The notes below the pieces were generated by a model that was given only the letters and a program-made list of their open reading frames with translations, made no database searches and was not told where the DNA came from. DNA of 24,902 bases from a virus: positions 1 through 24,902 of IMG/VR virus record IMGVR_UViG_3300037237_000040. One strand, written 5' to 3'. Both the position numbers and the translations under genes were made by a program. How positions within the stretch are numbered: the stretch's first letter is position 1; each line of letters starts with the position of its first letter. Shown here piece by piece: positions 1-8,527 of the stretch.

Positions 1-1
1 C

Positions 2-3000
2 ACGACTGGCGAGTATCTCGCGGGCTTTAATGCTAATATCTACAAGTCTACAAATGCCGGAGTGAATTGGTCTACATTCTCGACCGGCTTGCCAGCAGGC
101 GAACAGGCCAGCGACAAGCAGATAGCAATCAGCCCTTGGGATGACAGCTATTACACGGCTACCGACCCCACTTCTTCTGGGCAGCATGAACTTTGGGTTT
201 ATCCAAAATCCTCAAGCGGAGGAAATCCTGCCTTGACGGTTTCAACGGCTGGATCTGGATCTGGCACTATCAGCGGTACAAACTGCGCCAACGGAACCTA
301 TACGAGCGGTACCAACATCGGAGCTTGCACTGCAACCCCAGCAGGAGGGTCTACTTTCACGGGATGGTCGGGAACACTCGGCTGCACAGGAACTGGGACT
401 TGCTCAGGGACAATCACAGCCAGTTCCACTATCATTGCCACATTCTCATCCAGCGGCGCTGCTCTCACAGTTTCAACGGCTGGGTCTGGGTCAGGATCAA
501 TCAGCGGCACAAATTGCACCAGTGGCACTTACACCAGCGGTACCGTCATTGGTAGCTGCACAGCAACACCGGCAGGAGGGTCCACGTTTGCGGGCTGGAG
601 TGGAACTCTTGGTTGCACGGGAACCGGAGGCTGCTCTGGAACCCTCACAACCGCCTCTACGATCATTGCAACATTCTCGGCATCTGGCACGGTTGCCATC
701 ACAGCCAATGTGCCAGCTTACCCCTTTGGTGTGCTTCCCGGATCGCAGCGTACCATCAATGCCAACATCACCATCAGCGGTAACCAATGCACGATTGCGA
801 CAGGTAGCTGCCTTGTCAACTGGACGGCTTCAGGCACAGGCGGAACGAGCGCCACATTCACCGATCCTACACACAACGCCGTGTCTTCAATCTCTGGCGG
901 TCTACCCGTGATGCAGGTCAATATCGGCTCAACAGCCGGAACCGCGACAATCACCCCGGCACCGGGTCACGCTGGCCCGTATACCTTCACATCAACCGGC
1001 GTGGTGACGGTCACAGCTACCAGTGTCGATGATCCCACCAAGTCGGCCACTTACACATTTAACGTGGGTCAGAATTCGACGGCCATGCTCCCCAACGGGC
1101 AGAACTCGGTTATCGTGGCCCCGGCCTACCAGCAGGCGTTTCAGAATCAGCCCATGAGCCTGCAATCGTGGGTGGTGGGCTGCGTGGATGAGACAGGCAC
1201 ATGGTCAATCACTTCTCAACCGGGCGGCGGAAACGGAACTCTGTCCGACACCACGTATCGTGACACAGTATTCACGGCCAGCGTGACCGGGCGCTATGTC
1301 ATCAAGTATGCAGACAACTGCAACAGTGGATCAAACACCGCGATTGTCTACGTCAGCCCCAACGCGATGCCCTCATGGGCTACAGCGGGAAATAGCGAGC
1401 AAACCGAGCCGCGCGAGTGCTATGTTGATCCTGCTCTTACGGGTCCAGATTACGAGATTGGAGCAGGGAAAGCGTACACAACTATTTCTAGTGTTCCTGC
1501 GATCTCAGCCGTTGTACCGGGAACGATCTACCGGCTCTGGAACACGGACTTGACCGGATCGAACCCAAGCACATTCTATGAGTATTTCCAGATTCAGCAG
1601 AGCGGTACAGCTACTCAGCCTATCATTTTCTGTGGGAAGTCTGACTCGGCTGGCAACCTGCCTATCATGGATGGGAACAATGCAACAGCACAATCCGACT
1701 TGTCAACCGGCGCGGCTGCTGGGTACGGAATCTTTACACTCTGGATGGCGCAGCCGCACTACGGATACTGGCAGGACGCGATTACTCCAACAGAGAATGC
1801 AGGTAACTCCGTCATGGCCCCGGCATACGTGCTGCTCACCGGGCTGCATGTCAAAGACGCTGGACCGACATTCAACTATATTCCTCCCGGTGGTGGTGCT
1901 CCCACGGCATGGGTTGCCGGTGCTTCGGGCTTCAATCTTCGTTCTGGAATCTATGTGGACTTCGACGGCAACGATATTGACAACAACAGCAACGGAACTT
2001 TCTTGGCTGAGAACTCGGATAATTCAGGCTTCGTAGTCAACACGACTAACGTCACCATCAGAGGCAACCATATCCATAATTCAGGCGTGGCTGGAAGCCC
2101 CACTTACCATCAACTCTATGTTCAGTGTTTCTACTGCTTGCTCGAAGGGAACCTGATCGACAACTACAATCCAACGGCATCAGGTTCAATGCTCAAGTGG
2201 CGCGGCATTGAAGGCATCATTCGCTACAACAACATCCAGACAGGTGCGCAGCGTGTTGTGGATATGGTAGAAGTGCAAGATGCCGCAGGATATGTAGCTT
2301 TTGAGTATTATCTCGGCTCCATTGCTTTGTACGCAAACGGAGATTCGCTGGGTCCGAATTTGACGTGGTATCAGGAGAGTAAACAAAAGGACTTCGTTTA
2401 CGGCAACATGCTCTGGGGAGCTTCGTCGCTCGATCAGGTTCATTATGCTGAGGATAATATCGGCGACATGACTGACCGCAACGGCTTCTTGTACTTCTGG
2501 AACAACACATTGGATAACGCCGCCGTCGCATTTGCTATCGGTGAGAACAATGACGGCTACAATCCGTATCTCACGTCCCACGTCAATGCCATGAACAGCA
2601 TCTTCTGGTCAACGCGAGTTTCTAACGGTTCGAATCTGAATGCGACTATACAGATGGGCGATTACGAGAGCCTCATCCTCACAGCGCAGACAAACCTGCT
2701 CACCACGCTGCCATTTAGTTACAGCTACATCGCCAACCCAATTCCCATAGCCGGAACGATCAGCTATTCAAGTGGTACGGCTTATGGTTGGCCTATCGGA
2801 TGCGATCTGACTTGTCTGTGGCCGCTCACAGATCCAATGAATACTCACATCTACGGTTTAACGAATCCAAATTTCCTCAACACGGCCACGCAGCCCTACA
2901 ACGGAACGACCATGATCCCGCAATCTGGCTCAGCGGCCATCGGAGCCAGTTCCGCCCTTACGGGTTTGTCTGCGCAACTCCCGGTAAGATACGCCTTTAA

Positions 3001-4783
3001 CACTTCAAACAGCCAACTCAAAGCCAGAACACGTACTGGATTCGGGGGTGATGTGGGAGCGCAGGACGGAAGCGGCTCTGTTTCCTACTCGCTCACAGCA
3101 GCAACCGCTGGCACAGGATCAGGTACGAATAGCGGGTCAAACTGTCCCGGATCTGGACTAGCTTCAGGTACTGTTTTCTCCTGCACAGCAACCGCAAGCA
3201 CGGGGTCATCCTTCACCTCGTTCTCCAGCAGCCCATCTTGCGGCGGAAGTGCTTCAGGCAACGTCTATTCAGGCACGATGCCAGCCAGCAATTGCACTGT
3301 GACGGCATCGTTCAGCCTTAACAGTTACACCCTGACCACAACGACTTCAGGAACCGGCACGGGAAGCAACAGCGGCTGCTCTGGGTCACAAAATTATGGA
3401 GCTTCGTTTACATGCACAGCTACCGCTAGTGGTGGTTCGGTATTTGTAGCGTGGACGAGCAGCCCGTCATGCGGTGGAACTCCGAGCGGTACTACTTATT
3501 CGGGCACGATGCCAAATAATGCTTGCACAGTCAACGCGCAGTTCAATCTGGCGTCCACGTTCAATCTGACGGCCAACACAGGCGGCACAGGTAGCGGCAC
3601 CAATAGCGGTTCGAATTGCCCCGCAACTGGGATCGCGGCAGGAACTGCGTTCTCATGCACGGCAACAGCGAGCGCTGGATCTACGTTCACTTTGTTCTCA
3701 AGCTCGCCATCTTGCGGAGGCAGCGCGAGTGGGAATGTTTATTCAGGAACGATGCCCTCGATAAACTGCGTAGTTACGGCTTCGTTCTCAATCAACAGTT
3801 ACACGGTGACAACCTCAACCGCTGGCACCGGAACGGGTACCGTAGGCGGTTGCTCGGGATCGCATGTTTACGCCACATCGGTTAGCTGCTTGGCAACGGC
3901 GGCAGGCACATCAACCTTTGCAAGCTGGTCAGGTACCTGCCCATTCACGGCAACCGGCACGACGTTCGCAGGCAATATGCCAGCAAACAACTGCACGGCG
4001 ATTGCGACGTTCACAATCAACAGCTACACGCTGAGCACGACAACCAGCGGGACAGGATCAGGGTCTATCTCAGGGTGCGCTGGGTCTCACAACTATGGGG
4101 CTTCTTATACCTGCACAGCAAACCCCGCAGGAGGATCGACCTTCACAGCATGGACAAGTTCTCCATCTTGCGGAGGAACGCCTAGCGGATCGACGTACTC
4201 AGGAACGATGCCAGCAAACGTTTGTACAGTGAATGCGCAGTTCACCTTGACAGTATCACCAACCTACTCCTGCTCCACAACGACTATCGGCACAGGATCA
4301 GGCACGTTGAGCGGAACGAACTGCCCCGGAAGCGGTTTGTCAACTGGGGCAAGCTATTCGGCAACGGCAACCGCGAGCACAGGCAGCACCTTCACGAGCA
4401 TTACCGCCTGCCCCGGAACGATAACGGGCAATGTGTGCGCCGGGACCATCGCCAGCAGCAATATCACCATCACCGCATCATTCAGTTTGAACAGCTACGC
4501 TCTTACGACTTCGACGGCTGGCACGGGAACGGGAACGCTCAACGGTTGCGGTGGGTCCACTCCGTACAACTCGGCGGTAACTTGCTCATATACTGCTACG
4601 GGAGGTTCGACGTTTGGTGGATGGTCTGGCACCTGTCCGTTCACGGTAAGTGGAGCAACCTTCGTCGGAAACATGCCTGCGAATGCTTGCACGGTCATTG
4701 CCACTTTCAACTCAAGCTCACCTCCATCGCCGGTCACGATTACCGGCTCGGTCAAGATCACTGGAACGGTTACAATTCAATGA
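2..4783 (+). CDS. Giant secreted/fibre-like repeat protein, 5'-truncated by the window edge
   Basis: The frame is open from base 2, so the GTG at 62 is probably not the true start. The residues before and around it (YKSTNAGVNW) form an Asp-box of the sialidase/BNR beta-propeller type, so a propeller probably lies upstream. In order, the visible part has two InlB-B-like repeats (about 231-684), two Ig-like beta-rich segments (about 690-1360), a right-handed parallel beta-helix typical of pectate-lyase-fold proteins (about 1438-3020, with strand-turn units such as VTIRGNHIHNSG and LLEGNLIDNYNP), and seven further four-cysteine repeats (about 3085-4718). It ends with a short VTITGSVKITGTVTIQ tail. 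Beta-helices of this kind bind or cleave polysaccharide in phage tailspikes and in secreted bacterial enzymes. No catalytic residues could be assigned. It could be a tailspike or a surface adhesin encoded by a prophage; the cysteines favour an extracytoplasmic setting. Confidence 0.8.
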   Translation, partial: TTGEYLAGFNANIYKSTNAGVNWSTFSTGLPAGEQASDKQIAISPWDDSYYTATDPTSSGQHELWVYPKSSSGGNPALTVSTAGSGSGTISGTNCANGTYTSGTNIGACTATPAGGSTFTGWSGTLGCTGTGTCSGTITASSTIIATFSSSGAALTVSTAGSGSGSISGTNCTSGTYTSGTVIGSCTATPAGGSTFAGWSGTLGCTGTGGCSGTLTTASTIIATFSASGTVAITANVPAYPFGVLPGSQRTINANITISGNQCTIATGSCLVNWTASGTGGTSATFTDPTHNAVSSISGGLPVMQVNIGSTAGTATITPAPGHAGPYTFTSTGVVTVTATSVDDPTKSATYTFNVGQNSTAMLPNGQNSVIVAPAYQQAFQNQPMSLQSWVVGCVDETGTWSITSQPGGGNGTLSDTTYRDTVFTASVTGRYVIKYADNCNSGSNTAIVYVSPNAMPSWATAGNSEQTEPRECYVDPALTGPDYEIGAGKAYTTISSVPAISAVVPGTIYRLWNTDLTGSNPSTFYEYFQIQQSGTATQPIIFCGKSDSAGNLPIMDGNNATAQSDLSTGAAAGYGIFTLWMAQPHYGYWQDAITPTENAGNSVMAPAYVLLTGLHVKDAGPTFNYIPPGGGAPTAWVAGASGFNLRSGIYVDFDGNDIDNNSNGTFLAENSDNSGFVVNTTNVTIRGNHIHNSGVAGSPTYHQLYVQCFYCLLEGNLIDNYNPTASGSMLKWRGIEGIIRYNNIQTGAQRVVDMVEVQDAAGYVAFEYYLGSIALYANGDSLGPNLTWYQESKQKDFVYGNMLWGASSLDQVHYAEDNIGDMTDRNGFLYFWNNTLDNAAVAFAIGENNDGYNPYLTSHVNAMNSIFWSTRVSNGSNLNATIQMGDYESLILTAQTNLLTTLPFSYSYIANPIPIAGTISYSSGTAYGWPIGCDLTCLWPLTDPMNTHIYGLTNPNFLNTATQPYNGTTMIPQSGSAAIGASSALTGLSAQLPVRYAFNTSNSQLKARTRTGFGGDVGAQDGSGSVSYSLTAATAGTGSGTNSGSNCPGSGLASGTVFSCTATASTGSSFTSFSSSPSCGGSASGNVYSGTMPASNCTVTASFSLNSYTLTTTTSGTGTGSNSGCSGSQNYGASFTCTATASGGSVFVAWTSSPSCGGTPSGTTYSGTMPNNACTVNAQFNLASTFNLTANTGGTGSGTNSGSNCPATGIAAGTAFSCTATASAGSTFTLFSSSPSCGGSASGNVYSGTMPSINCVVTASFSINSYTVTTSTAGTGTGTVGGCSGSHVYATSVSCLATAAGTSTFASWSGTCPFTATGTTFAGNMPANNCTAIATFTINSYTLSTTTSGTGSGSISGCAGSHNYGASYTCTANPAGGSTFTAWTSSPSCGGTPSGSTYSGTMPANVCTVNAQFTLTVSPTYSCSTTTIGTGSGTLSGTNCPGSGLSTGASYSATATASTGSTFTSITACPGTITGNVCAGTIASSNITITASFSLNSYALTTSTAGTGTGTLNGCGGSTPYNSAVTCSYTATGGSTFGGWSGTCPFTVSGATFVGNMPANACTVIATFNSSSPPSPVTITGSVKITGTVTIQ
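231..684 (+). repeat. Two N-terminal InlB-B-like protein repeats
   Basis: Two tandem units of about 75 residues begin LTVSTAGSGSG at about 234 and 465. Both run through GTNC, GTYTSGT, CTATPAGGSTF, a Trp-Ser-Gly turn and a closing IIATF strand. The consensus matches the divergent InlB B-repeat family of small beta domains in secreted proteins. Each copy carries four cysteines at equivalent places. Confidence 0.75.
3085..4718 (+). repeat. Seven C-terminal four-cysteine repeats in mosaic order
   Basis: Seven consecutive units of about 75-80 residues each open with a Y-x-L/V-T-T strand and a G-T-G-S/T-G turn, and close with a C-T-V-x-A-x-F strand. They fall into sub-types by their middle part. 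Units 1 and 3 share FSSSPSCGGSASGNVYSG. Units 2 and 5 share WTSSPSCGGTPSG. Units 4 and 7 share WSGTCPFT. Unit 6 is an outlier whose cysteines are shifted. The order is therefore A-B-A-C-B-D-C. Confidence 0.75.
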
Positions 4784-4791
4784 GGATACCC

Positions 4792-5688
4792 ATGAAGACA
4801 ATCGCAGGGCTATTTCTGTTCGCCGCACTCGCTGGAGCACAGACGCCAGCCGCATCCACTGCGACCGTGACCGGCACCCTCGCTGGGACGCTGACTGTAG
4901 CGGGAACGGGCGTCAGTGGAAGTATGCCGGTCTCCGGAACAGTGGCGATTACATATCCAACCGGCACTACATCCCCCACGACAACTGCGACCGTTACTGG
5001 AACTCTTTCGGGGGCGCTGGCTCTAACTGGAACAGGTCTCGGCGGGAGTATGCAGGTTACTGGTCCGGTTACGATAACCTACCCGACTGGGAATACGCCT
5101 CCACCGCCTCCAACCTGTTCTCCATTCACAGATCCGCTCACTGGAGCTTCTGGGACAGCCCTCAATCCCGTAAACTGGACACAACCAACCGGCTTTAATG
5201 TTGGCGGCGGCACAGCGGTTCAAAATTCTGGAGTCGCTCAAGCAAATGCTAAATATCGTGGCGGCGGGGCGATCCTCACATCCTGCCCATCGTCGCTGAC
5301 GCCTTATGTGCAATTTGTGGTGAGCGCGGTTGATGGTCTTGGTGCTATTCAGGGATTGCTTTTAACCACCACCACAGGCAACGGCTACTCAATCAGCCTC
5401 AACAATTCCGGCGTCAACAACAGCATCAGCAAATGTACAGCCGGGAAGTGTACCTACCTCGGTCCAGCCACTTGCAGCGCAGCCTTTGCTGCAACAAACA
5501 CCTTCAAAACTTCGGCGGTGATTGTGTCAGGGAACTCGATTGCTATCTCGGTATGGCGGAACGGCGTTCTGTGCGGAACCGTGAATGACACTGCTTCGCC
5601 GTACACTACAGGCTTTAGCGGCTTTGCGATCTACGCCAATGGTTCAGCGACCGGCGATCAGATTTCTCAACCTCAACTGGTGAACTAA
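4792..5688 (+). CDS. Secreted protein with duplicated N-terminal repeat
   Basis: This is a 298-aa protein of unknown function. The ATG at 4792 is chosen because TGAGGA (4781-4786) sits just upstream and a classical signal peptide follows directly (MKTIAGLFLFAALAGAQ). An in-frame ATG at 4780 overlaps the previous stop but would place four extra residues before the signal peptide. After the signal come two 42-residue repeats (TATVTGTL...ITYPTG), a PPPPP linker, and a beta-rich C-terminal region (about residues 110-298) opening with F-x-D-P-L and ending with a G-F-S-G-F-A-I-Y strand. That layout recalls concanavalin/LamG-type sugar-binding sandwiches, but the match is by eye only. Four cysteines in the C-terminal part could form disulfides. 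It is translationally close to the giant gene upstream and overlaps the lipoprotein gene downstream. Confidence 0.7.
   Translation: MKTIAGLFLFAALAGAQTPAASTATVTGTLAGTLTVAGTGVSGSMPVSGTVAITYPTGTTSPTTTATVTGTLSGALALTGTGLGGSMQVTGPVTITYPTGNTPPPPPTCSPFTDPLTGASGTALNPVNWTQPTGFNVGGGTAVQNSGVAQANAKYRGGGAILTSCPSSLTPYVQFVVSAVDGLGAIQGLLLTTTTGNGYSISLNNSGVNNSISKCTAGKCTYLGPATCSAAFAATNTFKTSAVIVSGNSIAISVWRNGVLCGTVNDTASPYTTGFSGFAIYANGSATGDQISQPQLVN
4861..5113 (+). repeat. Two 126-base tandem repeats inside the secreted protein gene
   Basis: GCGACCGTGACCGGC at 4861 recurs as GCGACCGTTACTGG at 4987, a spacing of exactly 126 bases or 42 codons. The peptide is well conserved (TATVTGTLAG against TATVTGTLSG; GTVAITYPTG against GPVTITYPTG), while the DNA differs mainly at third positions. 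Confidence 0.7.
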
Positions 5689-5882
5689 TGCGTTCAGTAC
5701 CTCTACTCTTCGTGGTGTTGCTACTTGCTGGCTGTATTTCGCAGCCGCCAGTTCCAGACGTTCCGGTAGATGCACCATTGACGCCAGCGCCACCGCTCCC
5801 GCCTCCCGTTACGGCTCCGACACCGCCGCTACCTCCAGCACCTACACCAGTGCCGGTAACCCCGGTTGCAGCGGTGAAATAA
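5688..5882 (+). CDS. Small proline-rich lipoprotein
   Basis: This is a 64-aa protein with a type II signal peptide: basic MRS, a hydrophobic stretch, then lipobox L-A-G-C with the acylated cysteine at residue 16. The mature part is almost only Pro, Val, Ala and Thr and would be an extended, unfolded stalk on the outer surface of a membrane. The residue after Cys is Ile, not Asp, which in enterobacteria would permit sorting to the outer membrane. Its ATG overlaps the previous stop (TAATG), and its own stop overlaps the next ATG in the same way, so it is translationally coupled on both sides. Function is unknown. An outer-membrane spanin-like or phage-exclusion role is possible but not shown. 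Confidence 0.7.
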   Translation: MRSVPLLFVVLLLAGCISQPPVPDVPVDAPLTPAPPLPPPVTAPTPPLPPAPTPVPVTPVAAVK

Positions 5883-8080
5883 TGAAGAGAGTTCTTCTAT
5901 TTTCGGTGTTTCTGCTTACGGGATGTCCGAGTCCCGCGCCAGCACCAGTGCCAGTTCCACCGCCGATTCCTACGCCAGTCACGCCAACGCCGATTCCGGT
6001 GCCAGTCATCCCTGTACCTGTCCCCGTGCCAGTGCCGGTTCCACCACCGGCCATCACATATCAATGGGGTGTGATCGGTGACACCTCGCTTTCGTGGACT
6101 GCTCCAAATAGCTGGGATACTCAATCTGTTCTACCCGTAGACATAGCCATTGCGAACGGGATCGCGTACACCGCGAACGCTTACTCGGAAGGCGGCAAGA
6201 ACGCCTCCAGCTTCGCGCTTGCATCTCCGCAGCAGCCGACCGCGCTGATGTCACCGGGATACCTTGACGAAGATCAGTACGTGGCTACTGATGGCATCAA
6301 CGTGTACTTCGATCAGGTCAGCGATGCACCGGGTTGGAATACAAGCGTGCCGTGGGTCATGGCGTGGAATATCGCGGCGAACGCCTATTACACCTTTCCG
6401 AATGGCGTTAAGCCGACAAATGGAAGCAACTCTACGAGTGTGATCGACCAAGGTAATGCGTCCAACGGAATCGCTGTGCAGAAGACCGGCAACATCCTCG
6501 CGGTGAGTCACACGGCTGCAAATCAGATTGTCCTTTTCGATAAGACTACCGGCGCAACTCTCCAGATCGAAAGCATCCCCTCACCGGGCCGATTGGCATT
6601 CGAGCCGGATGGAAGTCTCTGGGCGATTTCAGGCGCGACGGTGGTAAACATCTCAGGTGTGGGTGGCTCAAATAAGATCGTCACGACACTTACTCCCTTA
6701 GTCGCACCCCTCACCGTGGCCGTGGACCCCGTGACCTCCAACGTCCTTGTAGCCGATGGCGGCTCATCTCAGCAGGTAAAGACTTTCAACGAAAATGGAG
6801 TGCTGCTCTCAACTTATGGCGACCTTGGCGGCTATACGGACTGCTCTCCGACAGTCACGAAAACGCGCCTGTGGCTCGATAACACGGCTGGGATGGGATA
6901 CACCAAGCAAACCCTCTTGGCTGTTGCTCCCGATTCCTCCTACTGGGTTGGCGATCCCGGCAACGCGCGAATCCTCCACATCTCTTCGACTGGTAAGTAC
7001 ATCGAAGAAATCAGCTTCTTGAGGTATCTCTACTATGTCGCAATCGACCATACAAACCCTACTCGCGTTTTTGCAGACGCACTCGAATTTGCGGTCAATT
7101 ATAGCGTCCCCATTGTTCCCGGCGACGGCGGTGCCGGTTCTTGGTCTCTTGCACGAAATTGGGCAGCGTGTGTTCCGGCCAGCTATACAGGACAATTCGG
7201 ATTCAGATTCGCCCAAGTCCAGACGCTCCCCAATGGGCTGACCTACGGTTTGCTTTATAACTACGTCGCGGCAACCAACCAAGCCTACAACGAACTCGTG
7301 CAGTTTCCGGCAACAGGGCCTTTGGTGCGTAGTGGACAATTTCTTTCGCCTACTGGGTGGAAATTCCAATTCTTCGATCACAGTGGGAACCTAGCTTGGT
7401 GGAGCTTTATACCGGCTTCACCAGCAACTTCTACTACAGCGGCAATTCCGGCCACGCAAACGGCTTACTCGGCTCCGCTCACCGGCTACGATGCGAACTC
7501 CTTGCCGACATACGGGCCTGCAACAGTTGTGGCTTCCGTGCCGAACACTGGCGTCACGACCACGCCGAACGGCTACGCTGGATGGGGACAGACGTTTCCG
7601 CCGATTGCTACTACGGGCGGCTATTATCCGACCTACCAGACAGCCATTTCGACGCCGGGGCAGGATCACCACCTTGGCGCTGTGCTTGCTGGAGGGTCAA
7701 ACTGGTCATGGACGGGTGCGCCGGGTGCGCTATTGACAGCGCCAGATGGCCTTGGCACCTTCACTGATATTCAGCCGTTTGGCGGACACGGCGGCATCGC
7801 AGCGGCCTCTGAAGGCAAATACGTCCTTCAAGGCTACGATGGCCAATGGGGGACATACGCGAGCCAGTGGTTCCTCTATGGTGAAACTGGCAACTTTATC
7901 AGTCAGTTTGGTCATGGCTTCACACTGCCAGCACCGGCTGATGGATCGGAGTATCCTTCTGCGGCAGGCAATATCTGGACGATGGCGACGGCATTAGCCG
8001 GGAACTGCATTTATCTCATCAACTCAGACGAGGGCTACCACCCCGGCGTACATGTAACTAAAATATGCAACTTGCCGTAG
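5882..8080 (+). CDS. Lipoprotein with proline stalk and NHL-like beta-propeller
   Basis: This is a 732-aa protein. Residues 1-15 form a lipoprotein signal ending L-T-G-C (Cys15). Residues about 17-57 are a Pro-Val-rich stalk of P-V/I-P repeats. The rest is beta-rich, with NHL/SMP-30-like blades: LAFEPDGSLWAIS near residue 236, VAVDPVTSNVLVADGG near 279 and VAPDSSYWVGDPGNARI near 346. Such propellers mostly bind ligands or proteins; no enzyme signature was seen. The start overlaps the preceding lipoprotein stop (TAATG), so the two lipoproteins are probably made together. The residue after Cys15 is Pro. It may be a surface receptor-like or shielding protein expressed from a prophage, or an acquired host gene; the sequence does not decide between these. 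Confidence 0.7.
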   Translation: MKRVLLFSVFLLTGCPSPAPAPVPVPPPIPTPVTPTPIPVPVIPVPVPVPVPVPPPAITYQWGVIGDTSLSWTAPNSWDTQSVLPVDIAIANGIAYTANAYSEGGKNASSFALASPQQPTALMSPGYLDEDQYVATDGINVYFDQVSDAPGWNTSVPWVMAWNIAANAYYTFPNGVKPTNGSNSTSVIDQGNASNGIAVQKTGNILAVSHTAANQIVLFDKTTGATLQIESIPSPGRLAFEPDGSLWAISGATVVNISGVGGSNKIVTTLTPLVAPLTVAVDPVTSNVLVADGGSSQQVKTFNENGVLLSTYGDLGGYTDCSPTVTKTRLWLDNTAGMGYTKQTLLAVAPDSSYWVGDPGNARILHISSTGKYIEEISFLRYLYYVAIDHTNPTRVFADALEFAVNYSVPIVPGDGGAGSWSLARNWAACVPASYTGQFGFRFAQVQTLPNGLTYGLLYNYVAATNQAYNELVQFPATGPLVRSGQFLSPTGWKFQFFDHSGNLAWWSFIPASPATSTTAAIPATQTAYSAPLTGYDANSLPTYGPATVVASVPNTGVTTTPNGYAGWGQTFPPIATTGGYYPTYQTAISTPGQDHHLGAVLAGGSNWSWTGAPGALLTAPDGLGTFTDIQPFGGHGGIAAASEGKYVLQGYDGQWGTYASQWFLYGETGNFISQFGHGFTLPAPADGSEYPSAAGNIWTMATALAGNCIYLINSDEGYHPGVHVTKICNLP

Positions 8081-8085
8081 CAGGA

Positions 8086-8122
8086 CTGACGGGCTAGTAA
8101 TGGGCCAGCCGAAAGGCGTCAG
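8086..8122 (+). ncRNA. Possible structured intercistronic RNA element
   Basis: In the 63-base gap between two genes, CTGAC (8086-8090) pairs with GTCAG (8118-8122). Inside it, GGC (8092-8094) can pair with GCC (8104-8106), and GCC-GAAA-GGC (8108-8117) forms a GNRA tetraloop hairpin, giving a small three-way junction. No T-run follows, so it is not a classic terminator. It could protect mRNA ends or be chance pairing. Confidence 0.25.
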
Positions 8123-8143
8123 ATCACGAGGTAAGAGGATGAA

Positions 8144-8527
8144 ATGCCACCAAGAAAAACGGTTTTTCAGGATGATTGCGATGAATCAATGCGGGAATTG
8201 AAGGTTCAGGTTGCCGGATTGGAGAAGTGGATGAACGAATCCAATATCGAGCTAAGGGTTGTGAAAGAGGGCGTAGCCAACTTCCGCGAATTCCAACAAG
8301 ATGCACGAGACTTCTTCACTCAGTCCCGTACTCGCGACATCGAACGTGAGAAGCAGACCAACAAACGCGATCAGGAGATCAAGGATACGCTTACGTCACA
8401 CCAAACTATGGCTGAAAACAAAGACAAGAGAAGAACATTTCTTCTTACAGCTTTTGGTATTTTTCTTTCTGCGGTTACCGTTTTTCTTGCCATCATGGAG
8501 TTCATTCGCTATAGTAAAGGGCACTAA
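8144..8527 (+). CDS. Coiled-coil protein with C-terminal membrane anchor, possible lysis accessory
   Basis: This is a 127-aa protein. Residues about 13-95 are charged and heptad-like, predicted coiled coil. Residues 98-121 form a single transmembrane helix followed by a short basic tail (RYSKGH). AAGAGGA at 8133-8139 is a good ribosome-binding site for the ATG at 8144. The layout (coiled coil, then one C-terminal helix) resembles XhlA/haemolysin-type proteins that accompany phage holins, although those are usually shorter. Its place at the head of the block holding the holin and endolysin candidates fits a lysis accessory or antiholin role, which is inference. The stop overlaps the ATG of a tiny ORF. 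Confidence 0.6.
   Translation: MPPRKTVFQDDCDESMRELKVQVAGLEKWMNESNIELRVVKEGVANFREFQQDARDFFTQSRTRDIEREKQTNKRDQEIKDTLTSHQTMAENKDKRRTFLLTAFGIFLSAVTVFLAIMEFIRYSKGH

Noticed and set aside
62-64. GTG at 62 as the true start of the first gene
   Set aside because: The frame is open back to base 2 and reads a good Asp-box across this codon, so the gene continues beyond the window edge.
435-911. Overlapping + strand ORF of 158 aa inside the giant gene
   Set aside because: It is rich in Arg, Gln and His with no coherent domain, and the main frame there encodes clear InlB-like repeats. It is a shadow frame.
4222-4791. Long N-terminal extension of the secreted protein from 4222
   Set aside because: It overlaps the repeat region of the giant gene. 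The ATG at 4792 has a ribosome-binding site and a signal peptide immediately after it.
5842-6057. Minus-strand Gly-Thr repeat ORF
   Set aside because: It is the complement of the proline/valine stalk codons of the lipoprotein genes, which carry proper lipoboxes.
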